This document shows, piece after piece, positions 24,032 through 32,425 of a stretch of DNA of 64,000 nt. Position 1 is the first letter of the stretch, and every line of letters begins with the position of its first letter. Location: the NCBI RefSeq assembly GCF_022698145.1, contig NZ_JALDAX010000025.1:29650-93649 (forward strand). Reading direction: 5' to 3'. Source of the stretch: Streptomyces spinosisporus (GTDB lineage Bacteria > Actinomycetota > Actinomycetes > Streptomycetales > Streptomycetaceae). Both the position numbers and the translations under genes were made by a program. Under the pieces are notes generated by a model. That model worked only from the letters and a program-made list of their open reading frames with translations, did no database searches and had not been told where the DNA came from.

Positions 24032-24802
24032 GTGACCTCAGTCACCACGCTCGCCGCGACGGGCTACAACGGCACGGTGCTCAACGGCGCACTGCTGGTC
24101 GCCCTGCCCATCGCGCTGCTCGGCGGTCTCGTCTCCTTCTTCTCCCCGTGCGTCCTGCCGCTGGTCCCCGGCTATCTCTCCTACGTCACCGGCGTCACCG
24201 GCACCGACCTGGCCGAGGCCCGGCGCGGCCGGATGGTCGCCGGCGCCTCTCTCTTCGTGCTCGGCTTCACCGCCGTCTTCGTCTCCAGCGGCGCCCTGTT
24301 CGGCTTCTTCGGCGACACGCTGCAGGACAACAAGGGCGTCCTGTCGAAGGTGCTGGGCGGGCTCATGATCCTCATGGGCATCTTCTTCATGGGGCTGATG
24401 CCCTGGATGACCCAGCGCGAGTTCCGCCTCCACAAGCGGCCCGTGGCGGGCCTGGCGGGCGCCCCCGTCCTCGGCGCGCTGTTCGGCATCGGCTGGACGC
24501 CGTGCATCGGCCCGACGCTCGCCTCCGTGCTGGCCCTGTCCTCCCAGCAGTCCAGCGCGGGCCGCGGTGCCATACTGACCGTCGCCTACTGCCTCGGCCT
24601 CGGTGTGCCCTTCGTGCTCGCCGCGGTCGCCTTCCGCAAGGCGCTCGGCGCCTTCGGCTGGGTCAAGCGCCACTACGTCTGGGTGATGCGGATCGGCGGC
24701 ACGATGATGATCGTGACCGGTCTGCTGCTGCTCACCGGCGCCTGGGACCGTCTCGTGCAGGACATGCAGTCCTGGTCCGCCGGCTTCACCGTGGGGATCT
24801 GA
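24032..24802 (+). CDS. ccdA: Cytochrome c biogenesis protein CcdA
   Basis: A 256-residue membrane protein of about six spans that carries reducing power from cytoplasmic thioredoxin to extracytoplasmic thiol proteins. The two redox cysteines are in FFSPCVLPLVPGYLSY and GWTPCIGPTLASV. It starts with GTG one base after the TlpA-like gene and ends three bases before resB, forming a tight operon. Thioredoxin reduction of the neighbouring ResA-like lipoprotein is its expected job. Confidence 0.93.
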   Translation: MTSVTTLAATGYNGTVLNGALLVALPIALLGGLVSFFSPCVLPLVPGYLSYVTGVTGTDLAEARRGRMVAGASLFVLGFTAVFVSSGALFGFFGDTLQDNKGVLSKVLGGLMILMGIFFMGLMPWMTQREFRLHKRPVAGLAGAPVLGALFGIGWTPCIGPTLASVLALSSQQSSAGRGAILTVAYCLGLGVPFVLAAVAFRKALGAFGWVKRHYVWVMRIGGTMMIVTGLLLLTGAWDRLVQDMQSWSAGFTVGI

Positions 24803-24805
24803 TCG

Positions 24806-26542
24806 ATGAGCAAGACCACGACCGCCGCCACGCCCCCCGAGCGGGCCGACGAACCCGACCTCGGCGCCGCCGGCTCCCAGCTGTCCACCGCCCCCCGGGA
24901 GGAACCCCCCAACCTGCCCGCGATGGGCGTCATCGGCTGGGCCCGGTGGTTCTGGCGGCAGCTGACCTCGATGCGGGTCGCGCTGCTGCTGCTCCTGCTC
25001 CTCTCGCTCGGTGCGATCCCCGGTTCGCTGATCCCGCAGTCCGGCACCGACGAGACGAAGGTCGCCGACTTCCGCAAGGCGCACACCGTCCTCGCGCCCG
25101 TCTACGACAGGCTCGGCCTCTTCCACGTCTACAGCTCGGTGTGGTTCTCCGCGATCTACATCCTGCTGTTCGTCTCCCTGGTCGGCTGCATCATCCCGCG
25201 CACCTGGCAGTTCGTCGGCCAGCTGCGCGGCCGCCCGCCGGGCGCACCCAAGCGGCTGACCCGGCTGCCCGCGTACACCACCTGGCGCACCGACGCCCGG
25301 CCCGAGCAGGTCCGCGAGGCCGCGCTCGCCCAGCTGAGGAAGCGCCGCTTCCGCGCGCACCTCGCCGGTGACGCCGTCGCCGCCGAGAAGGGCTATCTGC
25401 GCGAGGTCGGCAACCTCGCCTTCCACATCGCGCTGATCGTGCTGCTGATCTCCTTCGGCTGGGGCCAGCTCTTCAAGTCCGAGGGCAACAAGCTCGTCGT
25501 CGAGGGCGACGGCTTCTCCAACACCGCGACGCAGTACGACGACTTCAAGTCCGGCAACCTCTTCACCATCGACGACCTGGTGCCGTTCAGCTTCACCCTG
25601 GACAAGTTCACCGGCACCTACGAGGCCAGCGGGCCCAACAAGGGCACCCCCCGCCTCTACCAGGCCGCCATCGACTACAGCGTGGGCGCCTACGGCAAGG
25701 ACCAGAAGGACCTGGTCAAGGTCAACGGCCCGCTGTCGATCGGCGACGCGAAGGTCTACCTCACGGCCCACGGCTACGCGCCCGTCATCACCGTCCGCGA
25801 CGGCAAGGGCAAGGTCGTCTACCACGACGCCGTCCCCCTCCTTCCGCTCGACTCCAACGTCACCTCCACCGGCGTCATCAAGGTCCTCGACGGCTACGCC
25901 GACGCCAAGGGCGTCAGCGAGCAACTGGGCATCAAGGCCTTCCTGCTGCCCACGTACACCCCGGGCAACGAGACGGCCTCCACATTCCCCGCGCTGAAGA
26001 ACCCGGTGCTGAACCTGGAGCCGTACCACGGCGACCTCGGCGTCAACTCCGGCATCCCGCAGAGCGTGTACCAGCTCGACAAATCGCATGTGAAGGGCTT
26101 CAAGGACGCCAAGGGCGCCCAGCTCAGGGCCAATCTGAAGCCCGGCCAGACCATGAAGCTCCCGAACGGCGCCGGCTCGGTCACCTACGACGGCACCAAG
26201 CAGTGGGCGAACTTCCAGATCGTCCAGCAGCCGGGCACCGACTGGGCGCTCGGCGGCGCGCTCGTCGCCATCTTCGGTCTCGCCGGCTCCCTGTTCATCC
26301 AGCGCCGCCGCGTCTGGGTGCGGGCGGTCAAGGGCGCCGACGGCGTGACCGTCGTGGAGATGGCCGGGCTCGGCCGCAGCGAATCCGCCAAGGTGCCCGA
26401 GGAACTCGGCGACCTCGCCCAGATCCTGTACGACAAGGCGCCGGGAGCGCCCGAGAGCGACGACGCCCCCGACGACTCCTCAGACCAAGACGACACCACC
26501 CCCGACCCTCACGTCGTACCTGCCGAAGGGGCTGAGAAGTGA
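24806..26542 (+). CDS. resB: Cytochrome c biogenesis protein ResB
   Basis: A 578-residue system II haem-lyase subunit. Several membrane spans in the first half (MRVALLLLLLLSLGAIPGSLIPQ, WFSAIYILLFVSLVGCIIPR, LAFHIALIVLLISFGWGQ) are followed by a large extracytoplasmic domain, a last span (GGALVAIFGLAGSLFIQRRRVW) and an acidic cytoplasmic tail. With CcsB it exports haem and attaches it to CxxCH motifs of apocytochrome c. It overlaps ccsB by four bases. Confidence 0.93.
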   Translation: MSKTTTAATPPERADEPDLGAAGSQLSTAPREEPPNLPAMGVIGWARWFWRQLTSMRVALLLLLLLSLGAIPGSLIPQSGTDETKVADFRKAHTVLAPVYDRLGLFHVYSSVWFSAIYILLFVSLVGCIIPRTWQFVGQLRGRPPGAPKRLTRLPAYTTWRTDARPEQVREAALAQLRKRRFRAHLAGDAVAAEKGYLREVGNLAFHIALIVLLISFGWGQLFKSEGNKLVVEGDGFSNTATQYDDFKSGNLFTIDDLVPFSFTLDKFTGTYEASGPNKGTPRLYQAAIDYSVGAYGKDQKDLVKVNGPLSIGDAKVYLTAHGYAPVITVRDGKGKVVYHDAVPLLPLDSNVTSTGVIKVLDGYADAKGVSEQLGIKAFLLPTYTPGNETASTFPALKNPVLNLEPYHGDLGVNSGIPQSVYQLDKSHVKGFKDAKGAQLRANLKPGQTMKLPNGAGSVTYDGTKQWANFQIVQQPGTDWALGGALVAIFGLAGSLFIQRRRVWVRAVKGADGVTVVEMAGLGRSESAKVPEELGDLAQILYDKAPGAPESDDAPDDSSDQDDTTPDPHVVPAEGAEK

Positions 26543-27639
26543 CTCTCGCCACCGGAACCGAGCTGGCCACCGCGGCCAACGAACACCTCGCGAACATCAG
26601 CAACACGCTGATCTACTCCGCGATGGCCGTCTACACCCTGGCCTTCTTCGCCTACATCGCCGAATGGCTCTTCGGCAGCCGCAGCAAGGTCGCGCGCACC
26701 GCGGCCGCGCTCACCACCAAGGCGGAGAAGACCAAGAGCGCCCCGGCCGTCACCGTGAAGACGGCCGGCGGCACCGCCGTACTGGAGCGGCCCAAGGTCG
26801 TCGTACGCTCCTCGGCCGGCTCGCGTGACGTGCCGGACGGGCCCGGGGCGCACGGCGGGGACGAGCAGGGCGATCTCTACGGGCGTATCGCCATCTCGCT
26901 CACCGTGCTCGCCTTCCTCGTGCATCTCTGCGGTGTGATCGCCCGCGCGGCCTCGGTGGAGCGGGCGCCGTGGGGCAACATGTACGAGTTCAACATCACC
27001 TTCTCCACCGTCGCCGTCGGTGTGTACCTGACGCTGCTCGCGCTGAAGAAGAACGTCCGCTGGCTCGGCCTGTTCCTGGTCACGACGGTCCTCCTCGATC
27101 TCGGCATCGCCGTCACCGTCTTGTACACCGCCAGCGACCAGTTGGTTCCCGCCCTTCACTCGTACTGGCTCTACATCCACGTCTCCACGGCCATCCTGTG
27201 CGGCGCGGTCTTCTACGTGGGTGCGGCGGGCACGCTGCTCTACCTGTTCAAGGACTCCTACGAGACCAAGCTGGAGAACGGCGGCACGCCCGGCCGGTTC
27301 GCGACGTCCTTCCTGGAGCGGATGCCCGCGTCCTCGTCCCTCGACAAGTTCGCCTACCGCCTGAACGCCGCCGTCTTCCCGCTGTGGACGTTCACGATCA
27401 TCGCGGGCGCGATCTGGGCCGAGTCGGCCTGGGGCCGCTACTGGGGCTGGGACCCCAAGGAGACCTGGGCGTTCATCACCTGGGTCGCCTACGCCTGCTA
27501 CCTGCACGCCCGCGCCACCGCCGGCTGGAAGGGCCGCAAGGCCGCCTATCTGGCCCTGATCGCCTTCGGCTGCTGGCTGTTCAACTACTACGGCGTCAAC
27601 ATCTTCGTCTCCGGCAAGCACTCCTACGCGGGCGTGTGA
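26539..27639 (+). CDS. ccsB: C-type cytochrome biogenesis protein CcsB
   Basis: A 366-residue membrane protein, the haem-handling partner of ResB. The tryptophan-rich WWD-type signature is WGWDPKETWAFITW (about residues 302-315); conserved histidines lie in the surrounding spans (LHSYWLYIHVS, FNYYGVNIFVSGKHSY). It starts with GTG overlapping resB by GTGA. It is the last gene of the ResA-CcdA-ResB-CcsB set, and the next gene is convergent with a 9-bp gap. Confidence 0.95.
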   Translation: MTLATGTELATAANEHLANISNTLIYSAMAVYTLAFFAYIAEWLFGSRSKVARTAAALTTKAEKTKSAPAVTVKTAGGTAVLERPKVVVRSSAGSRDVPDGPGAHGGDEQGDLYGRIAISLTVLAFLVHLCGVIARAASVERAPWGNMYEFNITFSTVAVGVYLTLLALKKNVRWLGLFLVTTVLLDLGIAVTVLYTASDQLVPALHSYWLYIHVSTAILCGAVFYVGAAGTLLYLFKDSYETKLENGGTPGRFATSFLERMPASSSLDKFAYRLNAAVFPLWTFTIIAGAIWAESAWGRYWGWDPKETWAFITWVAYACYLHARATAGWKGRKAAYLALIAFGCWLFNYYGVNIFVSGKHSYAGV

Positions 27640-27648
27640 CCTGCGCGC

Positions 27649-28624
27649 TCAGCCGACCGTGATCGAGTCGAGCTTGGCGCGCAGATACGCATGCGAGTCG
27701 ACCGGTGGGTGGGCGATCCTGCCCACCGGCGCCGGCACGGACTCCACCAGGGTGCCCGGGGTGCACTCGCCGAAGTAGACGAGGGACATCAGCTCCTCCG
27801 AGGGCGCGTCGGCGGGCGGCGGCAGCACCCGGTGCCGCCCGGAGCGCCAGCGGTCGCCGGTCCAGCGGGCCAGCAGATCACCGATGTTGACGGTCAGGGC
27901 CGCCGGATCGTAGGGCGCGTCCTCCCAGCCGCCCTCGTCCGTCCACACCTGCAAGCCCCCCTTGCCCGCCTGCCGGTCCAGGACGGTCACCGTGCCGAAG
28001 TCGGTGTGCGGGCCGATACGGAACTGGCCCGGCTGCGGCGCGCCGAGGACGTCCGTGCCCGGATACCAGTTGATGTTGAAGCCGTACGTCGGGTGGTCCA
28101 TGTGCCGGGAGAAGAAGTCCGGTTCCAGGCCCAGGGCCTCGCCCAGCAGCGACAGCAGCTGTTTCTCCAGCTCGGCCATCCGCTCCAGGTACTCCTCGCA
28201 CAGCGCCTCGAGCTCCGGCACCTCGGCGGGATACACATTGGGCGCGTACCACTCGGCGTTGACGACCGGGTCCTCGAAGGGCTCGTGCGTCGCGAAGGTC
28301 AGCGACTCCTTGAGGTCCGGCGGGGTCGGCGTGCCCTCCGCGCCACCGTTGGCCTCGGCGCCGGGCCCGAGCCAGCCGCGGCCGCCCACCTTCGCCTCGT
28401 ACGGCCGCTTGGCCTCGACGGGCAGCGTGAAGAACGTCCGCGCGGCCGCCCGGATGCGGGCGCGCAGCGCGGGGTCGACGCCGTGCCCGGTGACCAGCAG
28501 GAACCCGGCCCGCTGCAGGGCCTCGTCGACGGTACGGGCGATCCGTGCGCGCTCCTCGGGGCCGCCCTCCAGCCAGGGCCGCAGGTCGACGGTGGGGATA
28601 CGGGGGGGCAGGGGTGTCAGTCAC
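27649..28624 (-). CDS. Isopenicillin N synthase-like 2OG-Fe(II) oxygenase, apparent frameshift
   Basis: Non-haem iron dioxygenase of the IPNS/flavonol synthase-like family, common in Streptomyces and of uncertain substrate. The iron and cosubstrate residues are present: HTDFG supplies His and Asp, SGRHRVLP supplies the second His and the Arg. The main frame reads back to IPTVDLRPWLEGG without any usable start before an in-frame stop. A GTG at 28624 with GAGG upstream would start VTDTPAP but is one base out of frame. Removing one C from the seven-C tract at 28602-28608 joins them into a normal 324-residue protein. Either the run is miscounted or the gene is mutated. It overlaps the deaminase gene by 8 bp. 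Confidence 0.72.
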
Positions 28625-29066
28625 CGATGTCCTCATTCCACAGGGCCGGGTTGTCCTTGACGAAGTCGCGCATCATCGCGGCGCACCCGGGATCGTCGAG
28701 CAGCACGATCTCCACGCCGTGCTCGGCCAGCCAGTCGTGCCCGCCGTGGAAGGTGGCCGCCTCGCCGACCACGACCCGCGAGATCCCGAACTGGCGGACC
28801 AGGCCGGAGCAGTACCAGCACGGCGAGAGGGTGGTCACCATCGTCGTGCCGCGATACGACCGCTGCCGTCCCGCCGCGCGGAACGCGGCCGTCTCCGCGT
28901 GCATCGAGGGGTCGTCGTCCTGGACGCGCCGGTTGCGGCCCCGTCCGAGGAGGGTGCCGTCGGCGCCGTAGAGGGCGGCGCCGATCGGGATGCCGCCCTC
29001 CGCGAGCCCGGCGCGGGCCTCCTCGACGGCGGTGGCGAGCCAGGTGCGTGCCTGTGCCTGATCCAT
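28617..29066 (-). CDS. Nucleoside/cytosine deaminase family protein
   Basis: A 149-residue zinc deaminase. The first zinc ligand and catalytic Glu are in HAETAAF; the two cysteines are in SPCWYCSG. The short form with GGIPIGAALYG and ending in DNPALWNEDIGD resembles cytosine or guanine deaminase-type enzymes acting on free bases. The ATG at 29066 is preferred over a longer frame from 29102. It overlaps the 2OG oxygenase gene by 8 bp, so the two are probably one transcript, but no shared pathway is obvious. Confidence 0.88.
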   Translation of the reverse strand: MDQAQARTWLATAVEEARAGLAEGGIPIGAALYGADGTLLGRGRNRRVQDDDPSMHAETAAFRAAGRQRSYRGTTMVTTLSPCWYCSGLVRQFGISRVVVGEAATFHGGHDWLAEHGVEIVLLDDPGCAAMMRDFVKDNPALWNEDIGD

Positions 29067-29157
29067 GGTTCTCACTGTCCAGGGGTCGGGGCGCGGGGGC
29101 AACGCCGGGCTTTGGCCCGCGGTGGCGTGTGTGGCGTGTGCGGCGTGTGGCGGACGG

Positions 29158-30057
29158 TCAGCGCAGGGTGACCCGGCTCGGGCCGTTGAAGGGGGCGTAG
29201 CAGGTCACCGTCCTCGGGGTGCGCAGGACGTCGTCCTCGGCGAACAGGGTGCGTACGGCGTCGAAGGAGATGGTGCCGCTGACGACCGGGGCGACGCGGT
29301 CGTAGAAGAGACGGGCCGGTTCGGGCAGCGGGTCACCGGGCTCGCCCTCGGCCTCGCCCCAGACGTCCCACAGCAGGGTCTCCACCTTGTTCAGGGCGGC
29401 GAGGTCGAGGCGGATGTTGCCGCAGACGTAGCGCTCGCCCCAGAACGGACCCTGCTCCGGCGGGTGCAGCCCGAAGGTCTCCGGGTCCGCGCCGTCCTCG
29501 CGGATCGCCCGCCATGCCTCGCCCGCGACGAGGAAGCGGTCGCGCGGGACGTCCATCGGGTCGAAGCCGGGCTTCCAGTGGTCGGTGAGGAGGGGATCGG
29601 CGAGTTCGGCGTCGGCGAGCAGCCAGCCCCGCGCGTCGTCCCAGTACTCGGTGACGACGTGGTCGACGTGGAAGCCGTCGGACCCGAAGTAGTCGGCGAA
29701 GCCGACCCGGACGCGGGCGGGGACGCCGGCGTGACGCAGGAGCGAGACGTGCAGCAGGGCGAAGTCCCGGCAGGTCCCGACGAACCGGTCGCCCACCTCG
29801 CGCCGTTGGGGCAGCGGGGCGTCGTTCCGGGCGACGAGCGTGCGCAGGATGTCGTCGATGTAGCGGGTCTCGGCGTCGTTGTGCAGACGGTCGGCCGGGT
29901 GGGTGTGGCCGAAGAGTTCGCCCTCCATGCGGTGGATGAGCAAGTCCCTTGTGATGCGGGCGAGTTGTGCGGGGTCTCGCGGAAGTCCGGTGTAGAGGTG
30001 GGCGAGTTCGCCGGGGTCGGAGAAGGTGCTCTGCGTGGTGTGGAAGGCGAGGGACAC
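29158..30057 (-). CDS. Transglutaminase-like cysteine protease-fold protein
   Basis: A 299-residue cytoplasmic protein with a transglutaminase-like core. The nucleophile Cys is in VGTCRDFALLHVSLLRHAGVP, the His in DGFHVDHVVTEYW and the Asp in LLADAEL. The GTG at 30057 is preceded by GAGTGAGG. There is no signal peptide. Such proteins may act as proteases or amidases; the substrate is unknown. Upstream lie a 15-bp palindrome and a TTGACA -35 element, suggesting regulated expression. Confidence 0.82.
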   Translation of the reverse strand: MSLAFHTTQSTFSDPGELAHLYTGLPRDPAQLARITRDLLIHRMEGELFGHTHPADRLHNDAETRYIDDILRTLVARNDAPLPQRREVGDRFVGTCRDFALLHVSLLRHAGVPARVRVGFADYFGSDGFHVDHVVTEYWDDARGWLLADAELADPLLTDHWKPGFDPMDVPRDRFLVAGEAWRAIREDGADPETFGLHPPEQGPFWGERYVCGNIRLDLAALNKVETLLWDVWGEAEGEPGDPLPEPARLFYDRVAPVVSGTISFDAVRTLFAEDDVLRTPRTVTCYAPFNGPSRVTLR

Positions 30058-30117
30058 GAAGCCTCACTCTCGGCGTCATCGGCCACGTGTTCGAATGCGG
30101 GCCGGTGCGGTTCACCG

Positions 30118-30138
30118 TGTCAAATTTCCCCGGGAAAT
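30118..30138 (-). promoter_or_regulatory. -35 element with adjoining 15-bp palindrome for the transglutaminase-like gene
   Basis: ATTTCCC-C-GGGAAAT at 30124-30138 is a perfect palindrome and directly abuts TTGACA (minus strand, 30123-30118), upstream of the gene starting at 30057. The AT-rich arms stand out in this GC-rich DNA, so this is probably an activator or repressor site. Confidence 0.5.
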
Positions 30139-30145
30139 GTCCAGT

Positions 30146-30193
30146 TGGCGGATGGACGGGCGGACGGATGGGCGGACGGATCGGCGGACCGAA
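30146..30193. repeat. 12-bp tandem repeat, about 3-4 copies
   Basis: GGGCGGACGGAT occurs exactly at 30058+100 (30158-30169 in window coordinates) and again at 30170-30181, flanked by degenerate copies on both sides. It lies between the transglutaminase-like and MerR genes. No function is evident. Confidence 0.65.
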
Positions 30194-30207
30194 GGGTGCG
30201 CCGGCGC

Positions 30208-30921
30208 TCAGGCGGGGTCGTCCGCGAGGTACGCGTGCAGTGCCCCCGCCCCTTCGAGCATCGCCCGTGTCCGCTCCGTCAGGGCCTGCCCGCGTGCGGT
30301 GATCGCCGACCGCAGCGCTGCACTGCTGCCCTCGCGGCGCAGGCCCTCCAGGACCGGGCGGATCTGGTCCAGGAGGTAGTGGCTGCGGCGCAGGGTGTGG
30401 ATGAGGCGGGCGTCGCGCACGTCCGCCGGGCTGTAGGTGCGGTACCGCGTCCCGCGCTCCCGCCCGGGCGCGAGCAGCCCCGCCGCCTCCCACACCCTGA
30501 GGGCGGAGGGCCGCACCCCGAGCAGCGCGGCGACCTCCCCGACACGCAGCGCGCCGGGGCCGGGCAGCGGCTGCGGTTCCGCCCGCGCGAGCGCCTCCAG
30601 TGCCTCGCTCGCCGCCCGCAGATCCGACCGCTCGGTGTGCAGGGCGGCATGCGCGGCGTCCACGAGGGCGAGGGCGCCGGGCACGTCACCGGCGTGCACG
30701 GTGCGCATGATCCGCGTCGCCGCCACCGGGCCGTACCCCTTCGCCAGGGTGCGGTACGTCAGCAGCGCGCGCCGGTGCACCTGCGTGAAGGTGCGGTAAC
30801 CCGACCCGGTGCGGACGGCCACCGGAAGGACGCCCGCCTCCTCGTAGTTGCGGATCTGCTGGGTGGAGACGCCGACCAGCCGGGCGAGGTCGACGGGGCG
30901 CAAGCGGTCGGCGTCCTTCAT
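30208..30921 (-). CDS. MerR family regulator, TioE type
   Basis: A 237-residue regulator with an N-terminal MerR helix-turn-helix (RPVDLARLVGVSTQQIRNYEEAGVLP) and a second MerR-like helix-turn-helix in the middle (RVGEVAALLGVRPSALRVWEAAGLL). This double arrangement is characteristic of TioE-like proteins in Streptomyces. The ATG at 30921 puts the first domain at the N-terminus; an earlier start at 30960 is possible. A -10-like TACCCT lies eight bases upstream. Ligand and targets are unknown. Confidence 0.85.
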   Translation of the reverse strand: MKDADRLRPVDLARLVGVSTQQIRNYEEAGVLPVAVRTGSGYRTFTQVHRRALLTYRTLAKGYGPVAATRIMRTVHAGDVPGALALVDAAHAALHTERSDLRAASEALEALARAEPQPLPGPGALRVGEVAALLGVRPSALRVWEAAGLLAPGRERGTRYRTYSPADVRDARLIHTLRRSHYLLDQIRPVLEGLRREGSSAALRSAITARGQALTERTRAMLEGAGALHAYLADDPA

Positions 30922-30976
30922 CTGGGTGAAGGGTACGCACTCGGCCGGGGACGCCGTCACCGGCGGTGCCCCAGCC

Positions 30977-31951
30977 CTACGCGTTCACCCTGAGCAACAG
31001 CTTCCCCGTGCTCGTGCGCGTGCCCATCAGGCGGTGTGCCTCCGCGGCTTCCTCCAGGGCGAACTCGGCGGTCACCGGCAGGGACACGGTGCCGTCCGCG
31101 ACCTTGGCGAAGGCCCGCTCGGCGAGGGTGCGCAGCTCGTCGGGGGCCGTCGCCGCCAGGGTGAGGATCGAGAAGCCGCCGACCGAGATCCCGGACGGGT
31201 ACAGCTCCGGCTGCCCCACGCTCCAGGCCGGCGCCGAGCTCGCGTTGCCGAAGGAGACCAGGCGCCCGAAGACCGCGAGCGAGGCCAGGCTGTCGCGGAA
31301 GGTCTCCCCGCCCACGGGATCGAGCGCGAGGTCGACGCCACGGCCGCCGGTGGCAGCCCGTACCGCCTCCGTGAAGGCGCCGACGAACACCTCGTCGTAG
31401 CCGTGCTCGCGGGCGTAGGCCGCCTTGGCCCCGCCCGACACCACCCCGTACACCGCCCCGGCGCCCGCGGCCCGCGCCAACTGCCCGACCACCGTGCCGA
31501 CTCCGCCCGCGGCGCCCTGCACGAGCACGCTCTCGCCCGGCTGCAGCCGGCCCACCGCATGCACGAGGGCGTACGCCGTCGGCAGCACGGTGGGCAGCGT
31601 CGCCGCGGTGCGCAGGTCGAGCCCGGCCGGGACCGGGAACACCGTCGCCGCGTCCGCGAGCGCCACGTCCGCGTAGCCGCCGCTGTCCGTCAGGGCCGTC
31701 ACCTCCTGCCCGGCGGACAGGCCGGTGACGCCCTCGCCGGTCGCGCGGATCCGGCCGGACACCTCCAGGCCGGGCACGAACGGCAGCCGCGGCACCCGGT
31801 ACCCCTCACCGCGCGCCTTCAGGTCCGCGAAGTTCACGCCGGTGTACGCCACGTCGACGCTCACCTGGCCGGGGCCCGGCTCGGGGACCTCCGCCTCCAC
31901 GACCTTCAGGACCTCGGGGCCGCCGTACTCCTGGAACTCGACCGCACGCAT
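30977..31951 (-). CDS. Zinc-independent MDR quinone oxidoreductase
   Basis: A 324-residue medium-chain reductase: GroES-like N-terminus (MRAVEFQEYGGPEVLKVVE), then VLVQGAAGGVGTVVGQLARAAG as the nucleotide-binding loop and GGRGVDLALDPVGGETF. The pattern fits NADPH:quinone reductases. GAGGAG seven bases before the ATG at 31951 sets the start. It is divergent from an ArsR-like regulator, with repeated CGAGTGTTCG sites between them, so it is almost certainly that regulator's target. Confidence 0.9.
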   Translation of the reverse strand: MRAVEFQEYGGPEVLKVVEAEVPEPGPGQVSVDVAYTGVNFADLKARGEGYRVPRLPFVPGLEVSGRIRATGEGVTGLSAGQEVTALTDSGGYADVALADAATVFPVPAGLDLRTAATLPTVLPTAYALVHAVGRLQPGESVLVQGAAGGVGTVVGQLARAAGAGAVYGVVSGGAKAAYAREHGYDEVFVGAFTEAVRAATGGRGVDLALDPVGGETFRDSLASLAVFGRLVSFGNASSAPAWSVGQPELYPSGISVGGFSILTLAATAPDELRTLAERAFAKVADGTVSLPVTAEFALEEAAEAHRLMGTRTSTGKLLLRVNA

Positions 31952-31965
31952 GCCGGCACTCCTCA

Positions 31966-32021
31966 CGAGTGTTCGATAGGAAGCGAACACTCGCGAGTGT
32001 ATGGTTTTCGTCGAACACTCG
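31966..32021. promoter_or_regulatory. Operator array between oxidoreductase and ArsR-like regulator
   Basis: CGAGTGTTCG at 31966-31975 is repeated inverted as CGAACACTCG at 31984-31993 and again at 32012-32021. A partial direct copy (CGAGTGT) lies at 31994-32000. The first inverted pair forms a 28-bp dyad. The sites cover the start regions of both divergent genes. Confidence 0.8.
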
Positions 32022-32043
32022 GCAAGGCGTGAAGGAGCCCCGC

Positions 32044-32379
32044 GTGGCGCAGCGCACCGGTCATCGGGCCGCCCCCGAGCACACCCACCCCGACGACGTC
32101 CCCGTCCTCACCGCGCTCGCGGCGCTCGCCGATCCCGTACGCCTCGTCCTGGTAAGGGAGTTGGCGGGCTCGGGCGACTGGACGCGCAGCTGCGGCAGCT
32201 TCGACGTGCCGGTCGGCAAGGCGGCGCTCAGCCATCACTTCGCGGTGCTCAGGGGCGCCGGTCTCGTGGAACAGCGCGACGAGGGGCCACGGCGCGTCAA
32301 CCGCCTGCGCAGAACGGAGTTCGAGGCCCGCTTCCCGGGTCTGCTGGACCTCGTCCTGCGGGAGACGCCGACGGCCTGA
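32044..32379 (+). CDS. ArsR-like winged-helix regulator
   Basis: A 111-residue regulator: LAALADPVRLVLVRELAG, then VPVGKAALSHHFAVLRGAGLVEQRDEGPRRVNRL, the ArsR/HTH_20 pattern of a recognition helix followed by a wing. AAGGAG lies six bases upstream of the GTG at 32044. There is a single cysteine (RSCGSF) and no classical metal-site CxC motif, so the inducer is probably not arsenic. Divergence from a quinone reductase and the shared operators suggest it represses that gene. Confidence 0.88.
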   Translation: MAQRTGHRAAPEHTHPDDVPVLTALAALADPVRLVLVRELAGSGDWTRSCGSFDVPVGKAALSHHFAVLRGAGLVEQRDEGPRRVNRLRRTEFEARFPGLLDLVLRETPTA

Positions 32380-32425
32380 GCGAAGGGGCCGACGGCCTGA
32401 AGGAGACGGCCTGAAGGAGAGGGGC

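Noticed and set aside
24038..26089. 683-codon open frame opposite ccdA and resB
   Set aside because: Spans two real genes on the other strand and has no recognisable domain.
27878..28636. Alternative 252-codon frame at the oxygenase locus
   Set aside because: Its first few residues are the probable true start of the oxygenase, but after the C7 tract it is Arg/Gly-rich out-of-frame sequence.
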